From positions 67,828,001 to 67,892,000 of the forward strand of contig CM034546.1 in the NCBI GenBank assembly GCA_020055645.1: 64,000 nt of DNA, given 5' to 3'. Both the position numbers and the translations under genes were made by a program. Under the pieces are notes generated by a model that saw nothing but the letters and a program-made list of their open reading frames with translations, was not told the origin of the DNA and ran no database searches. Positions 47,049 to 58,294 of the stretch are shown here, piece after piece; position 1 is the first letter of the stretch, and each line of letters starts with the position of its first letter. Source of the stretch: Tomocerus qinae (lineage: Eukaryota; Arthropoda; Collembola; Entomobryomorpha; Tomoceridae).

Positions 47049-47667
47049 TTAAGGGTCCAGTTTCTCTGATAATCCGGAAAAAAGTTTCGGATTTCGAAAA
47101 ACAATGTAAGTTCCTAATGTTAGCCGAAATCCACATCTTAACCTAACCGACACACTAAAAGGTATATTCAAACTACCCCTGGTTTATGAAAATTCTACTC
47201 CTTGAATAGAATGACAATATCATTCATTCATTTTGCTTCAAAAACGGCTGTTTTGGAGTTAATCTTCTGAGTTCTATAATATTCATTATCACTATTACCA
47301 CCTCGTCAAATGTTTGTGTTAGTGAACGTTGAATAATAAAGTAAAGTACTCGAAAACTAACTAGAAGACGGTCGTTTTCGATTTTACGGAGAATGAAATT
47401 AAAGAGTAGATTATCTCATCCCATTTGTGATCTCATTTCATTTGATTTTTGAAAATCATCGAGTATTTTTTACATTGAGTTACATTACGTTACAGTGTTG
47501 TGTAAAATGCTCATCGATTTTCATAAACCAGGGGTAGTTTGAGCTAGTTACATATCTTTAGTGTGTCGGTTATGTTAGGGTGTGGGTTTCGGCTAACATT
47601 AGGAACCTACATTGTTTTTCGAAATTCTAAACTTTTTTCATATTGATCAGAGGAACCAGGCCCTTAA
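47049..47667. mobile_element. 611-bp TTAA-flanked element with about 140-bp inverted repeats
   Basis: The element 47053-47663 begins GGGTCCAG and ends with the inverse-like ACCAGGCCC, with TTAA on both sides (47049-47052 and 47664-47667), the piggyBac target. Arms 47053-47192 and about 47518-47663 match over nearly their full length. Non-coding. Confidence 0.72.
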
Positions 47668-47742
47668 CGGTAAATCATCATTCCCCGTCACCGTCCACTC
47701 GATCCATTTTTCACCTTTTCATTTCTCCATTTATGTATCTAT

Positions 47743-47806
47743 GCCCAAGATGAGTACACATGACTATGACAACCGTCATAGTCATGTCATAGCCATGTGT
47801 ACTCAT
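47743..47806. repeat. Hairpin of about 64 bp
   Basis: 'caagatgagtacacatgactatgac' and its imperfect inverse flank a short loop, within the 1.4-kb insertion. Confidence 0.55.
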
Positions 47807-48765
47807 CTTGACCTATGCCTCAATAATATAGAACACTTTGTATTTTTGCATTATAGGCAGTGGCAGTGTATTATTTTGTATACACTTTACATTTTAAAGG
47901 TCAAAATGAAGTTCTTGTCATTAAAAATTAATTTCTTGAAAAGTAGAGAGAGCTCTTTCGTAATTTTTTTTAAAAACGTAGGTGACATGTTCTTCTACCA
48001 CAAAAAAAATATTTTTTTACTAAAATGTCATGTGGTCGCACTTTTTTATGCATCGAAAGCTTAAAAATGTACATTTCAATGCTATTTAAATGGGAGACAT
48101 GCTTTGGTAGAACCCCGATATCTCGGTAACGGAAGAGAGCTCCCTCGCAATTTTGGCTGTAAGAGTAGCTAATGAGTGAAACTATCTGTGGTTAAAATTA
48201 CAACTCCTATGTCTCATGCGGTCATTGAAAATTTTTAGGCCAAACTAAGGCCACCGTCCCAAAGGATCCTTTACATAAGAAGGTTGAATGGTGAGTGGTG
48301 ATGGAATGGGAATGATTAGCGAAAGGGGACATTTCGTAATAATCGTAATGTGCCTTATTAAATAGCATTTCAAAACTTCTAATCCAAATTGATTCTGCTA
48401 TATCGACAAACTTATTCAATTTTTTTAGTAGAGCTGGGTATACTTTTTACTACCCTCTTGATTCCATTGGGTCAGTTGGGACATCTTTTTGTAGAATGAA
48501 ATAACAGTACTGGGAGCCAGAGCCACTATTTATTCTATAAAAGTATTTATTCGTAAGTTTGTACTCATGGAATTTGTACGGTTTTCCAAAATCCCACGGG
48601 GAATCTTATTTTTTTTATTTTAAACGGGAAGCGTTTTGGTAACTTTGTGGGAGTTTTTTCGAAAATAGAGTTTTTCATTGTTCCCTGTATTTGAACTACA
48701 GTTATTAATTTGGTGTATGAAATTCCTTTTTATCAGGAAGTTGAGGCTGCAGCTAATTTTTCCAA

Positions 48766-48973
48766 CCATTGTACAGCACCGTATTTAGAAGTCGATGTCG
48801 GAGGGGGCAATGACGTAATACACTTATGCGAAATATTTTGGCTTATTTTGTCTAAAGTGAGTCAAAAGTAGCCTAAAGCGAAATATTTTGGGATTTTGAG
48901 AAAAAATTTTCCCTTTTCTTGGATTTTGGGGGGCTGCTCCCTATGCCCCCCTCAATACAGCCTTACCACTGTA
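48766..48973. mobile_element. 192-bp hAT-like MITE
   Basis: The element 48774-48965 lies between CCATTGTA and CCACTGTA (8 bp, one mismatch). The copy near 3490-3520 shows the empty site. The left end CAGCACCGTATTTAG also occurs, inverted, inside the hAT element at 44246-45082. Confidence 0.65.
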
Positions 48974-49128
48974 GAAAATAAAAGTATATTAATTTAAATA
49001 TAATTTGTATTTACAAAATTGACATAATAACCCAATGGGATGTTTTCGAAATTGTTTTTATTAATGTGATGGGTGGCTTGCTGAATTTCTTTTGAGTGCT
49101 AGATTTGCCCCTTAGCTGGGTTCACTAG

Positions 49129-49779
49129 TAGTAAATAATAATTTTATTCGTTAACCAATTTAAAAGAATTTATTACATACATACATAATCACATCAATCT
49201 TTCTTCGCCAAAAAATTATCCAATGAGATTTGCAGCGATCCACGACACCTCTATTTACTAATACAAACACTATAATATGAAATATTATGTGATTACTTCT
49301 TTATCAAGCTATTATTGTGAAATATAATATTATAGATCAGAGTGTCGATATTCTTCTTATGCGCGGTTAATTTATTTGCTTGGAAGACCGGTCTTAGATT
49401 TTCTATAATGGAACTCCCTTGTTAATCTTGGTGCCAAATAGGATTCTCGGTGTCAAGAAATGAAATGGAATGTTTATTATCATTTACCTATGAATATGAA
49501 CCTACCTAAATCTGCTGATTAGATAAATTTTGCATTGAACCTAAGCCATGGTGGACTGGTGAAGACTACTCTTGAATACGAGTGGGTAATATCAACATCC
49601 GGCATTCTAGGAAGTAGTGTGGTATTTAATAGCATTGATTTAAAATAAAAATACAACACGACTAGAAAATTGTATGACATTGCAACTCTACGTTACTCTT
49701 AATTATAAGTAGGTGCATAATATAACAAAATATCGAAAGTTACAACTGGTAAACAAGTCATATTATAATGTTTATTACT
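49129..49779. other. Intergenic 3' of the GTPase-MACPF-Hint gene
   Basis: AT-rich. A polyadenylation-type AATAAA on the minus strand (49770-49775) lies only 4 bp beyond the stop codon at 49780-49782. Confidence 0.4.
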
Positions 49780-52700
49780 TTACAAATACATATTTATTTT
49801 ATCTTCGACAATTTTTTGCAACACTGTAATATTTAAAGGTGTACTGGAGCCAATTAATTTAGTCTTTTTATCTAGATTTTCATATAAAACCTTTCCACAT
49901 TTACCATACAGAAGTAAACCGAACGCAGATAGGGATTGATTGGATAATACTAAATCTAAGTTTTTCAGTACATCATTTTTCTCTATGACATTTTCATCTG
50001 CTAATTGTGCGTCAAAGACTTCTTTACCATTTTCCAAGATATCGGAAATAGAATGCGAAATGGATTTAGCGATTTTGGAGAATTTTGCTAGGGTCAATGT
50101 TGTGAAAGGCTCTTGCAAAATGGGCATAATAATATTTGGAGAGAGCATCATATTTTGCAAACATTCAAATGTTTCAGGCCAAAGGTGGAAAGGTGGAAGT
50201 TCATGGCGACAGAGATACCCATTAGCAAAATATGTTCCGGAAGGGCTATCTACCTCCAAGAAGTACACTGGCGTATCAAGAGGATATTTTTTGGCTTCTA
50301 TGTACAACTGGCATGCTTTTTCATGGATCTGTCCATCTTTGCAAATAATAATGGGGAACTGGCCTTCCATCTCAGAAACAGTACCAAATGATTCAAATAC
50401 GGGATTTTCTTCTAAAAGAGCATCTCTAGAAACAACTTTGAATTCCATATTGGGACCAACAAAAATATGAACCTCTGTGAAAAATTGAGTTTGTGGACAA
50501 AAGCCATAAAAGTTTCGTTCGCCCAGGAAAAAGTAATTGGAGCCTAAGACAGTGCAGGGATTTAGGTTTTTATCTAATATTTTATCTCCGGCTTTTAATT
50601 CTTCGACTGCTTTGCTCGAAAAATCGGCCATTAGAATAAGAGTACCTTTCTTAAGGCAGGATGATTTGTCTCCAGCTTTTAATGGCCTAACGTCGGTTCT
50701 TTTAGGAGGAATGAAATCTTTGGTTTCTACAGTCTGAAGATTGGAAAGGGATCGCTTGAGCATTGAAACAGCACTCTCAATATCTGCCGCTTTTTTTGAA
50801 TCGACATGTCTAACGTATTGACTTAAAGGTGCCAATTTCAATTTAGTCTGCAGCATTGTTGGTGTGACGTCTAAAGTCTCCCTCCAGTTTTCTACAATTG
50901 TTTCACATTCCTCTGAGCTTTTGTTTTCAAAATCATTTTTGTGAAACCTGGTGTCTCCTCCTTGGAAGATGTATTTGCCTTCCAAGAGTTCTGGAAGGTC
51001 TTCTGAAAGGTCAACACCTGTATCAACTTGTGTCTCGACGTTTCTCATCTTTTTCAAGAAATCTTCATTGAGCTGGGATGTTAAATCCTGTATAATTTCA
51101 ATAGAACCACCGCCAAATGCCTCAGTAATCAAATGGGTGCCATAATTTTGGAAGAAATCTTTCCATTGGTCAACAACCTCTGGAGAAGACGATGGCTTAG
51201 GTAAACTTTTTAAAGTATTCATGAAAGAAGAACTAAACCCTGGCTTTTCCCTCAGTGACAATTTAAATATCCTACATTCCCTTAACATAGAGTATTTTGG
51301 TTTCCCTGCAAAATAGTAACCTGGTTTGCATTCACCTGATTCGCCCATTATGAGACTATCGGACCCACTGAGGCCTAAATCGCCGAGGCGGGCTTTTACA
51401 TATTCCTCTTTGCTATTAACAATCGTGCATTGGCCTTCTACATCGTCAACTATTTCGCAGAGTATTTCTATCGGCAAAAGATACCCTAGCGGGGATAATT
51501 TTTGATCTGTGTAATTCAAAATTGTGCCCTGAAGAGGTTCATCTTTTAGTAGGTCATACCCTTGGCCAACTAAGTAAGGGATTCTTAAAAGCGGAGCGTT
51601 AATGTATAACCCTTTATTCAATAAAGTTAGAACTGCCTCATTTTGTGGAATTTGCTTGAGCAACTTAACCTTTTCTTCAGGAGTCTCTGGGATATCGCTA
51701 AGATTGCGGATATTACGTAAGTGAAAAATGCTTTGAGTGACGGCTAATGCTTCTGGGTAAGTTTTTCGAACCGGGGCGGAAATAGTCGTTTCCCAGGTTT
51801 CTTTAAGCCTTTCAGACACTTGTGTTACTGCATTTTTGAATTGGTTGCCAATTAATTCGACCAGGGCTTTTGAATACATGGCATTGGTAGGATCTTCAAT
51901 TAATTCCATCGTGGATACGACTTTGGCATCCAATGCACTTGCGTCTGCAAATGCAGTTCTGATTATATTTTCCCCCATCGGATCATATTGGCCACATTGT
52001 TTTCTTATTCCATGGAACAAATTGTACGGGTAGAACTCCCCGCCAGGCAACTTATGGTAGCCGTTGACTTCATCTAACTCATACTCTTCTGCATCGTTTT
52101 CAGCTCCAACTACGATAATTGGGTTAGGAAAACCTACATGGTCTTTAACCAACGTTCTATACATCTCATAATTAGGTTGGGGATCTTTTTGAACCTTTTT
52201 CTTAGCGTGCATGTAGTGGGTGAGAACAATTACTACGTTCGTATGCTCTGGATCAATTAGTAAGTCCTCAATGAGTTTAATACCTTTCAACATCCTTACG
52301 AATGGAGAAGCGGAACCTTGGAGTCGGTTGTCATCAAATTTCGCAACCAAGAGAAGAGCGTTGGGATAGCTGCCTTTCAATTCAGGATGGTTTACCATGA
52401 AATCTTTTAAAGTAGCAATAAATTTGGCATCTTGCTCAATTCCACGGGTATCTCCCAATCCAGGTGTGTCTATTATATGGATTTCTGAGTTTGTGACACC
52501 AATTTGATTCATTGCTTTCACCGGTGCAAAATATTCTGTGATTTCTAATGTCGTTGACTCGTATTCCCCAGTTTCCGTCAAATTTTGATTGAATAGTTTG
52601 TTAATCTGCAAATACGCAAAATATTGGGACATTTATTCACTGCTTCATACCAGGAACAAAAAATACGTGTTTACATGTATCTATTAATTTCATTCTATTA

Positions 52701-53652
52701 AAATACAATTTTAATCCTAAGAACAAGTTACAGTTAACCTGTATGATGATATTTACTTATGGGGATAGCTAAAGCTACAAGGCTACAAACCACTTGTGTG
52801 ATCTGGAATGTAATTTATTAATATTGGTAAATGTATCCGGCTAGTTCTGTCCATGTACAGCTATTAGTTATGCAAATATAACTCAGCACTTAGCACACTC
52901 TAGGGACGGGTCTAACAATCACAAGTGCTCTAAAAGCAGGGTTTTCACTTATTTTCACTTTGAATTGGTAGATGTTAGCAATTCAATTTCAACAGAGGTT
53001 TAAAATCAATGAGATTGGGGTTTAATGTTGATAATCATACATTTTAATAATCAATTCTTTTAACATTAAATGAATAGGCCCATGATCGAACAATAATTTA
53101 GATTTAAGTTTTGGGAAATCAGAAATGAAATGATACTTTTCGTCTGCTGAACATTATAATACAATGTGACAAGCCACATTATCATAACCACAATATACAA
53201 TGTTACACACCATTGCTTCATGACCGGTTCATTCATTGACAATTTTTTATGAAAATATGCCAAATTTTCCAAAAAAACTGCGAATATTCTTTTCAAAACT
53301 CTTTCCAAAAAAATGTTTTCCTGCAAAACTTTGTCTTGTAACATTGTTATGTTAGGCAGATGTAATGATTGATATAACTAAACATGCTGACATGATGTGA
53401 AATAAGTAAATAATAAAATAAATTTCATTACATAAATTAATATCACTTATGACTTACTGTAGTCGATTTCCCAGCCCCAGTTTGACCAACAAGTAAGATG
53501 TAGGCGTTTCTATGATGTCGTCTATGTTTGGTTGACGTAGTTGCACATCTTAGGCCCTCGTGGACATCTTCTTTAGTAGAATATTTTTTGAGATACTTTT
53601 TCAGTTTCTTTGGTTCTGGAATTTCAATGGGTCTACAATTCTCGCTCGCCAT
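49780..53652 (-). CDS. GTPase-MACPF-Hint fusion protein
   Basis: Two exons on the minus strand, 53652-53458 and 52605-49780, joined in phase 0 by an 852-bp GT-AG intron, encode 1006 residues. Residues about 48-260 form an AIG1/GIMAP- or septin-like GTPase: P-loop GQTGAGKS (56-63), DTPG (111-114), and LTHYM (193-197) at the place of the guanine-specificity loop. Residues about 410-665 form a MACPF domain: GYDLL (414-418), the signature YGTH (553-556) with GGG (563-565), a later QGGD, and the W...P block before the end. Residues 715-866 form a Hint fold: C715 followed by KGT, the E-E-L-K-A-G-D-K-I-L block, and a terminal ANGYLCRH block. A 140-residue tail follows. No signal peptide, so probably cytosolic. 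The B-block His of Hint is replaced (VSRDAL). Hypothesis: GTP-controlled membrane targeting of a pore-forming domain with Hint-mediated cleavage. Divergent from the gene at 55605. Confidence 0.88.
53141..53362. mobile_element. MITE of the CGTCTGC family (copy 3) in intron
   Basis: Ends 'cgtctgctgaacattata' and 'tgttatgttaggcagatg' are inverted and match the family at 23914-24097 with more divergence. It sits within the only intron of the GTPase-MACPF-Hint gene. Confidence 0.6.
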
Positions 53653-55604
53653 TTTACTGAGAAAATATTATTTTGATCACTAAATTGAGCTGGACTAATA
53701 AAATTCACTAAACTATGGCTTTGTGGTGATGATGTTAGTATAGATTAGGCGTTTGCACTCTGTATTTATTTATCACCAGTATGGCTTTAGGAATGCTGCA
53801 AATATATGTTAATCAATTTGCTATTGAACATCATTGTAGGAAAACTAAACAGAGTATATAGTCATGATAATACTAAATTAATTCCAGGTATAAACGATAT
53901 AGACGATATCTCAACCTAATACTTAATAAATTACACAGGGCGCTTCGAGTAATAGCTAAAATTTAAAGGATTGAAATTGCATTGCAATTATAGCGTAATT
54001 TAAATATTTTCAAAAAATTTACTGAAGTTAATATAAAGTTTTTTTACAAAAATTATATTTAAAATATCTTTTGAGATTTTTCGTTGACATGAATGAAAAA
54101 TGAAAGTTATGGTTCAGAATATTAACTTTTATTTTATACTCACTCCTACATGGGAACAAACTGATTTTTGTATATAGAAAAAGGCCATTAGAATTAGTAA
54201 TATCGATTTAAACTAAACCATAGAAATTACTAAAACAACGATAATGTATCTATTCCTAAGTTCCATTCCAATTGCTAAAAGCAGTAAACAATTATTACGC
54301 AGTCAAAAGCATACACTACATACATTGTGACATGCTGTACTGGCACGCCCTTAAGACCGTTTTGACTTACTCGGTATAATTGCAATGTAACCATAACCAC
54401 ATATTGTATGCAGACTGATAGTTGTTCAACAAAGTTAGTGAATGCCAAAAATTAGGCAATATTATTTAGTTTAACCATGTCACATGTCGTTTTTATAAAG
54501 GTTACTGATTACAATTTACAATGTGCATAAGAGATCAGTTTAAAAAAGTATGTAAAAGTTTGAGTATTGTAGAACAATTTGAACATGCTGTGACAAACAG
54601 CTTCACTTGATGTTGAGAGAAAATGTAATAATGTAAACCCATTGCAGCTGAAGTGAGTACGTGAATACGTGTAGATAACTATTACCATTTTTATCTTCGA
54701 TTAGCTGAAGGATAATACTTACTCTACTTAATATATTATTACACAGTTCATGATGGTTTTATTTGCGTTGTGTTACACAATATATTTATAGTACCTACTG
54801 TACAATATTATGTATTAAATGTAAAGTTTTTGTCCTCTTTTGATATTTCTGAGTATTTAGGTTTACATATATAAATGCAGTCACACCAATTAATGACCCC
54901 GAATTAATAAATAATTATAATTTACCTTGTGGTTGTAGTATTTCAAAAGAACTTTTAGATAATTAATTGTTTAGGTAAAATATCTTGCTTAAAATTGAAA
55001 TTTAATATAAATTAGTTTATCACATACCATGTATATTTTTTGATAATTGTATGTTTCAAAAATATGTAATTTAATAAATTTAATATTATCCTTATATTTA
55101 TATGAAGTAGTTAGAATTGGAATAAAATGAATCTTTATTTCCTATTGTGATTGACGTAGTAAGGTTGGTTCATTTTAAATAAATATGTATAACCCCTTAA
55201 GTTTATAAATATTGGGAGTAAATCATGGATATACGGTAAGTTCTTTATATGAAAGCCACGTCGACACGACTATTGAAGGTGGCTTTGGTGTTATTACTGA
55301 TAAAATATCCCTCGATTCTTTGAACAGAACAAATATTCTATTTGTGTAAGTGCTATCTATATAGGTACACGATTTTATATTGACTTATGTTATACAAGGC
55401 TCGAGATTATAGGAGTGTCAAGTAACGAATCTTCATACGGTAACGGTAACTTGTCTTAATATATAGTTCGTAAGAGGTTCATTTATTTCAAGATTTCAAT
55501 TTAAAAGTCCTAATACATTTAATTAATTCCTGTAATAGTACTAAGTTACAAATATTCACGTTTTTCTAATTTTGCAGAATCAACTAAAAATACGATACTT
55601 GGAA
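53653..55604. promoter_or_regulatory. Divergent intergenic region between the two GTPase-MACPF genes
   Basis: About 1.95 kb of AT-rich sequence between the two start codons. It must hold both promoters. A 'tttgcag' acceptor at 55571-55577, just before the plus-strand start, suggests an upstream 5'UTR exon for that gene. No repeat or coding exon recognised. Confidence 0.45.
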
Positions 55605-58294
55605 ATGGACTCAGTTTCGCAGGCCAACGTCGTCACAACACAGTAAGTTACCGTTTACATCATTTTCATGCAATAGAAAAATCGTCACATTGTTTTCATT
55701 GCTCTAAATAGTTTATATTTACTTAGTGGACTACTTTTAATTATAATGCGTTAAAATATTAAATAATATGACTTAAAAAGGTTTAAAGACATGAACAATG
55801 CATATTGTAGACAAGCCTAAATTATAAAAATACTCATAATAACATGTAGTTCCTAACTGATAATAACTCCGTTCTTAGACAAAGGAAATCTCTAGACAAT
55901 CCACTACTTGGGGAAACTGCAAAAAATATAAATGAAGCAAAAACCAACATAAAGAATATGTCATTAATAACAACCTCAAAGAAAAAAGCAGCTCCTACTC
56001 CTAAAGCTGGTCGTAGTGCGTCGCATGCTTATGTGTTATTTGTTGGACAAGGTGGATGCGGGAAGTCGACCACGGTATTTTAACTTTACAAAATCTGGAT
56101 AATAAATTCGATGAAATTACAAATATAATTTATGAAAAGAAAAAAATTCAAAATAAATTCTGAATTGGTATGGCAACTAAAAAATATTAGCCTCTCAAAT
56201 GAGCAAAAAGTAATTAAATGATTTTATTGTGTACGATTTCAGCTAAATTTCATGTTTGACAACATAGAAATTGCTCCAGTTGAGAGGGAAACGGGGACTG
56301 ACAAGATTTATGAATTTACGGCCCTTTTGCCTGGCGAAGAAAAGAAAATGTCCTTAATTGACGTTCCTGGACTCGGTGACATGAACAGTATTGACTGGGA
56401 TGGTAGAATTATCAAAACTCTGGACAGTTATTTTAGGAATCATAAAGAACTAAATCAAAAATATCCTAATGTAGTGGTCATAGTTGGTAGATTTGACGAT
56501 AACAGAGTAGATGGTGATAAGTCAAGTTTTGTAAAGATGCTGAAAGCACTTCAAACAATTGGCTATCAATTGTTTGAAAAAAATCATAGTAATTTAATGG
56601 TGGTACTAACTCATTATATGAATGGAAGAAAAGCTTTAAGGACCGATCCTACTCCAAGAATCCAATTGATTCAAAATTTAGTAAAAAGCAATTTGAATTA
56701 CACAGGAGAGGTAGAAGTTATTTTAGCAGAGAATGAACCTGAAGATTGGGAATTAGAAGAGAAGGAAGGGTCGTTTCAATTAAAAAAAGGAACGTTATAC
56801 CCAAACAATGTCTACGAGCATATGATTAACCTTTGTGAGTCAGGACAGGATGCATTAGGAAGCAGTGTGATAAAATATGCTCAGGGTAAAAGAAAAGAGA
56901 TGGCAGAGCTATTTAAAAAGAATCCTATAGTGACCGATATGATCAGCGAGTTGGAAGGTGAGAAAATGACTGCCACATTGGCACACATTTATAATAGCAG
57001 TCATTCAACGTTGATGGGGACATTGCACCATCGTTGGAATTCCTATGGCAAAAACATAGATGATAGTAATTTCCAACAGTTGATTAAAGTACTATCCAAA
57101 AATCGTATCACAGAAGCAGCCGACATACCTAAAAACTTTGAGGAAAGCATCCAAATATTCAGTAGCATTGAAAAAGATATTTACTTATTTCAGCTCTTAG
57201 AGTTTGTAAAATTTCCTATCCCTGATTATGACTTGAGTAAAAGTGTAGGATCGGGTTACGACATTGGACATGACAGTTTGACTGACAATAACCCCATAGA
57301 TTTCGACCCATCCCTAACGAAGTATGGAGTCAGTTTGCTGCCATATCGCTTACCTAAGCATATAGATTGTACAATAGTTGCAAAAGAGCAGAGCGAAGAG
57401 ATTATTTTCGAATATCTCAAAAGCAAAGATGATTATACCAAGGCTAGATTGAAAAGTATTCTAGGCCAAGACGGTTTAACGGACGATTTTCATTTTGATT
57501 CAAAACCTAAAGAGGGCTATAATATTCTGATAGAAAATAAAACCAAAAAGCAACCAGGCAGTTCAGACGCGCCACAAAAACGCACTTTTAAACTCAAAAA
57601 AGAGTTTAGGGTTGCAAAATTAGAAATCAACTGCTTACCTTTCAGTCTGCCTATTAATGAACGTTCAGCCTTAGCTGCAAGAAAATTGAAGGCTTACAAT
57701 AAAACCGACCGTTCAATACGAATGGAATGGCGGGAGTTTTTTACAAAGTGGGGCTCTCATATAGTAAAATCCGTTTATGTGGGGGGAGCATGTACGGTTG
57801 AAATATCTGAGGCGGAATTGCTGAGGCTGAACGCAAGTTTCAACTCTCTAAATTATGAAGAGCAGAAAGGTATAATGAAACTGTTGGTAGCCTTTGACGG
57901 AGAGTGTACAGTTCAGTGTAATCCTCCTATTAATTACAAAATAAAATTTGTCGGAGGAAAAACAGCTGCACAGAAAGAAAATTTTATTGATTTTGAATTT
58001 CCCCCAACTGAAAGCCAAATTCAAAGATTTAAAGATTGGCGAACAGACATACTACGTTATCCAGTTTCTTTAGAAACGGGTATAGAAATAATGCCTATCA
58101 AATCTTTGTATAAGGAATTAGGGCCGTTTACTACGACTTACGATGACGCGTTTAAAGATCTTTTTATGACTATGATTACTAAATCATCTTTTTTGGAAAA
58201 GATTTTGAACTTTTTTAGGAAGTTAAAATTTAAAAAACAGCCTCCAACTGAACCCACTGGAAAAAGTTTTATTAAAAAGGAAACGGATGCATGA
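55605..58294 (+). CDS. GTPase-MACPF fusion protein without Hint
   Basis: Three coding exons, 55605-55642, 55879-56074 and 56243-58294, join in consistent phases with GT-AG introns of 236 and 168 bp and give 761 residues. A basic, Ser/Thr/Lys-rich N-terminus precedes a P-loop GQGGCGKS (69-76), then DVPG (118-121) and LTHYM (about 200-204), the same GTPase type as the divergent neighbour. A MACPF domain follows (about 410-740): GYDIGHD near 416, WGSH (581-584) and VGG (about 591-593), plus VGGKT and the W...P block later. The C-terminal end is basic. The intron after GKSTT is at the same place as in the neighbour, showing common descent. No signal peptide or Hint domain. Likely a cytosolic or membrane-associated pore-forming GTPase; role unproven. 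AATAAA lies near 58461. Confidence 0.87.

Larger units (their letters stand above)
46834..48269. mobile_element. 1.4-kb insertion with GGAYCCYTTGGG inverted ends
   Basis: Left end GGACCCCTTGGG and right end CCCAAAGGATCC are inverted. Empty sites in the sister repeats read straight through 'agaaatttacat', so the insertion limits are seen directly. No target duplication is evident. It carries a further TTAA-flanked element and a hairpin. Confidence 0.6.
46533..49128 (+). repeat. Third copy of the dispersed Helitron-like repeat, with nested insertions
   Basis: The left part (46533-46833) and right part (48270-49128) align with the copies at 2221-3660. It starts TC after A and ends CTAG before T. 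It is interrupted by a 1.4-kb insertion (46834-48269) and a 192-bp hAT-like MITE (48774-48965), both absent from the other copies. Confidence 0.6.

Noticed and set aside
48222-48419. 65-codon minus-strand ORF
   Set aside because: Spans the junction between the 1.4-kb insertion and the host repeat; chance frame.
50190-50650. Hint region considered as a mobile intein
   Set aside because: It sits after the MACPF domain, not within a conserved catalytic motif, lacks the terminal Asn and an endonuclease, and is followed by a unique tail; a Hedgehog-like processing domain fits better.
49780-58294. MACPF proteins considered as secreted venom-type toxins
   Set aside because: No signal peptide and an N-terminal GTPase domain point to an intracellular role.
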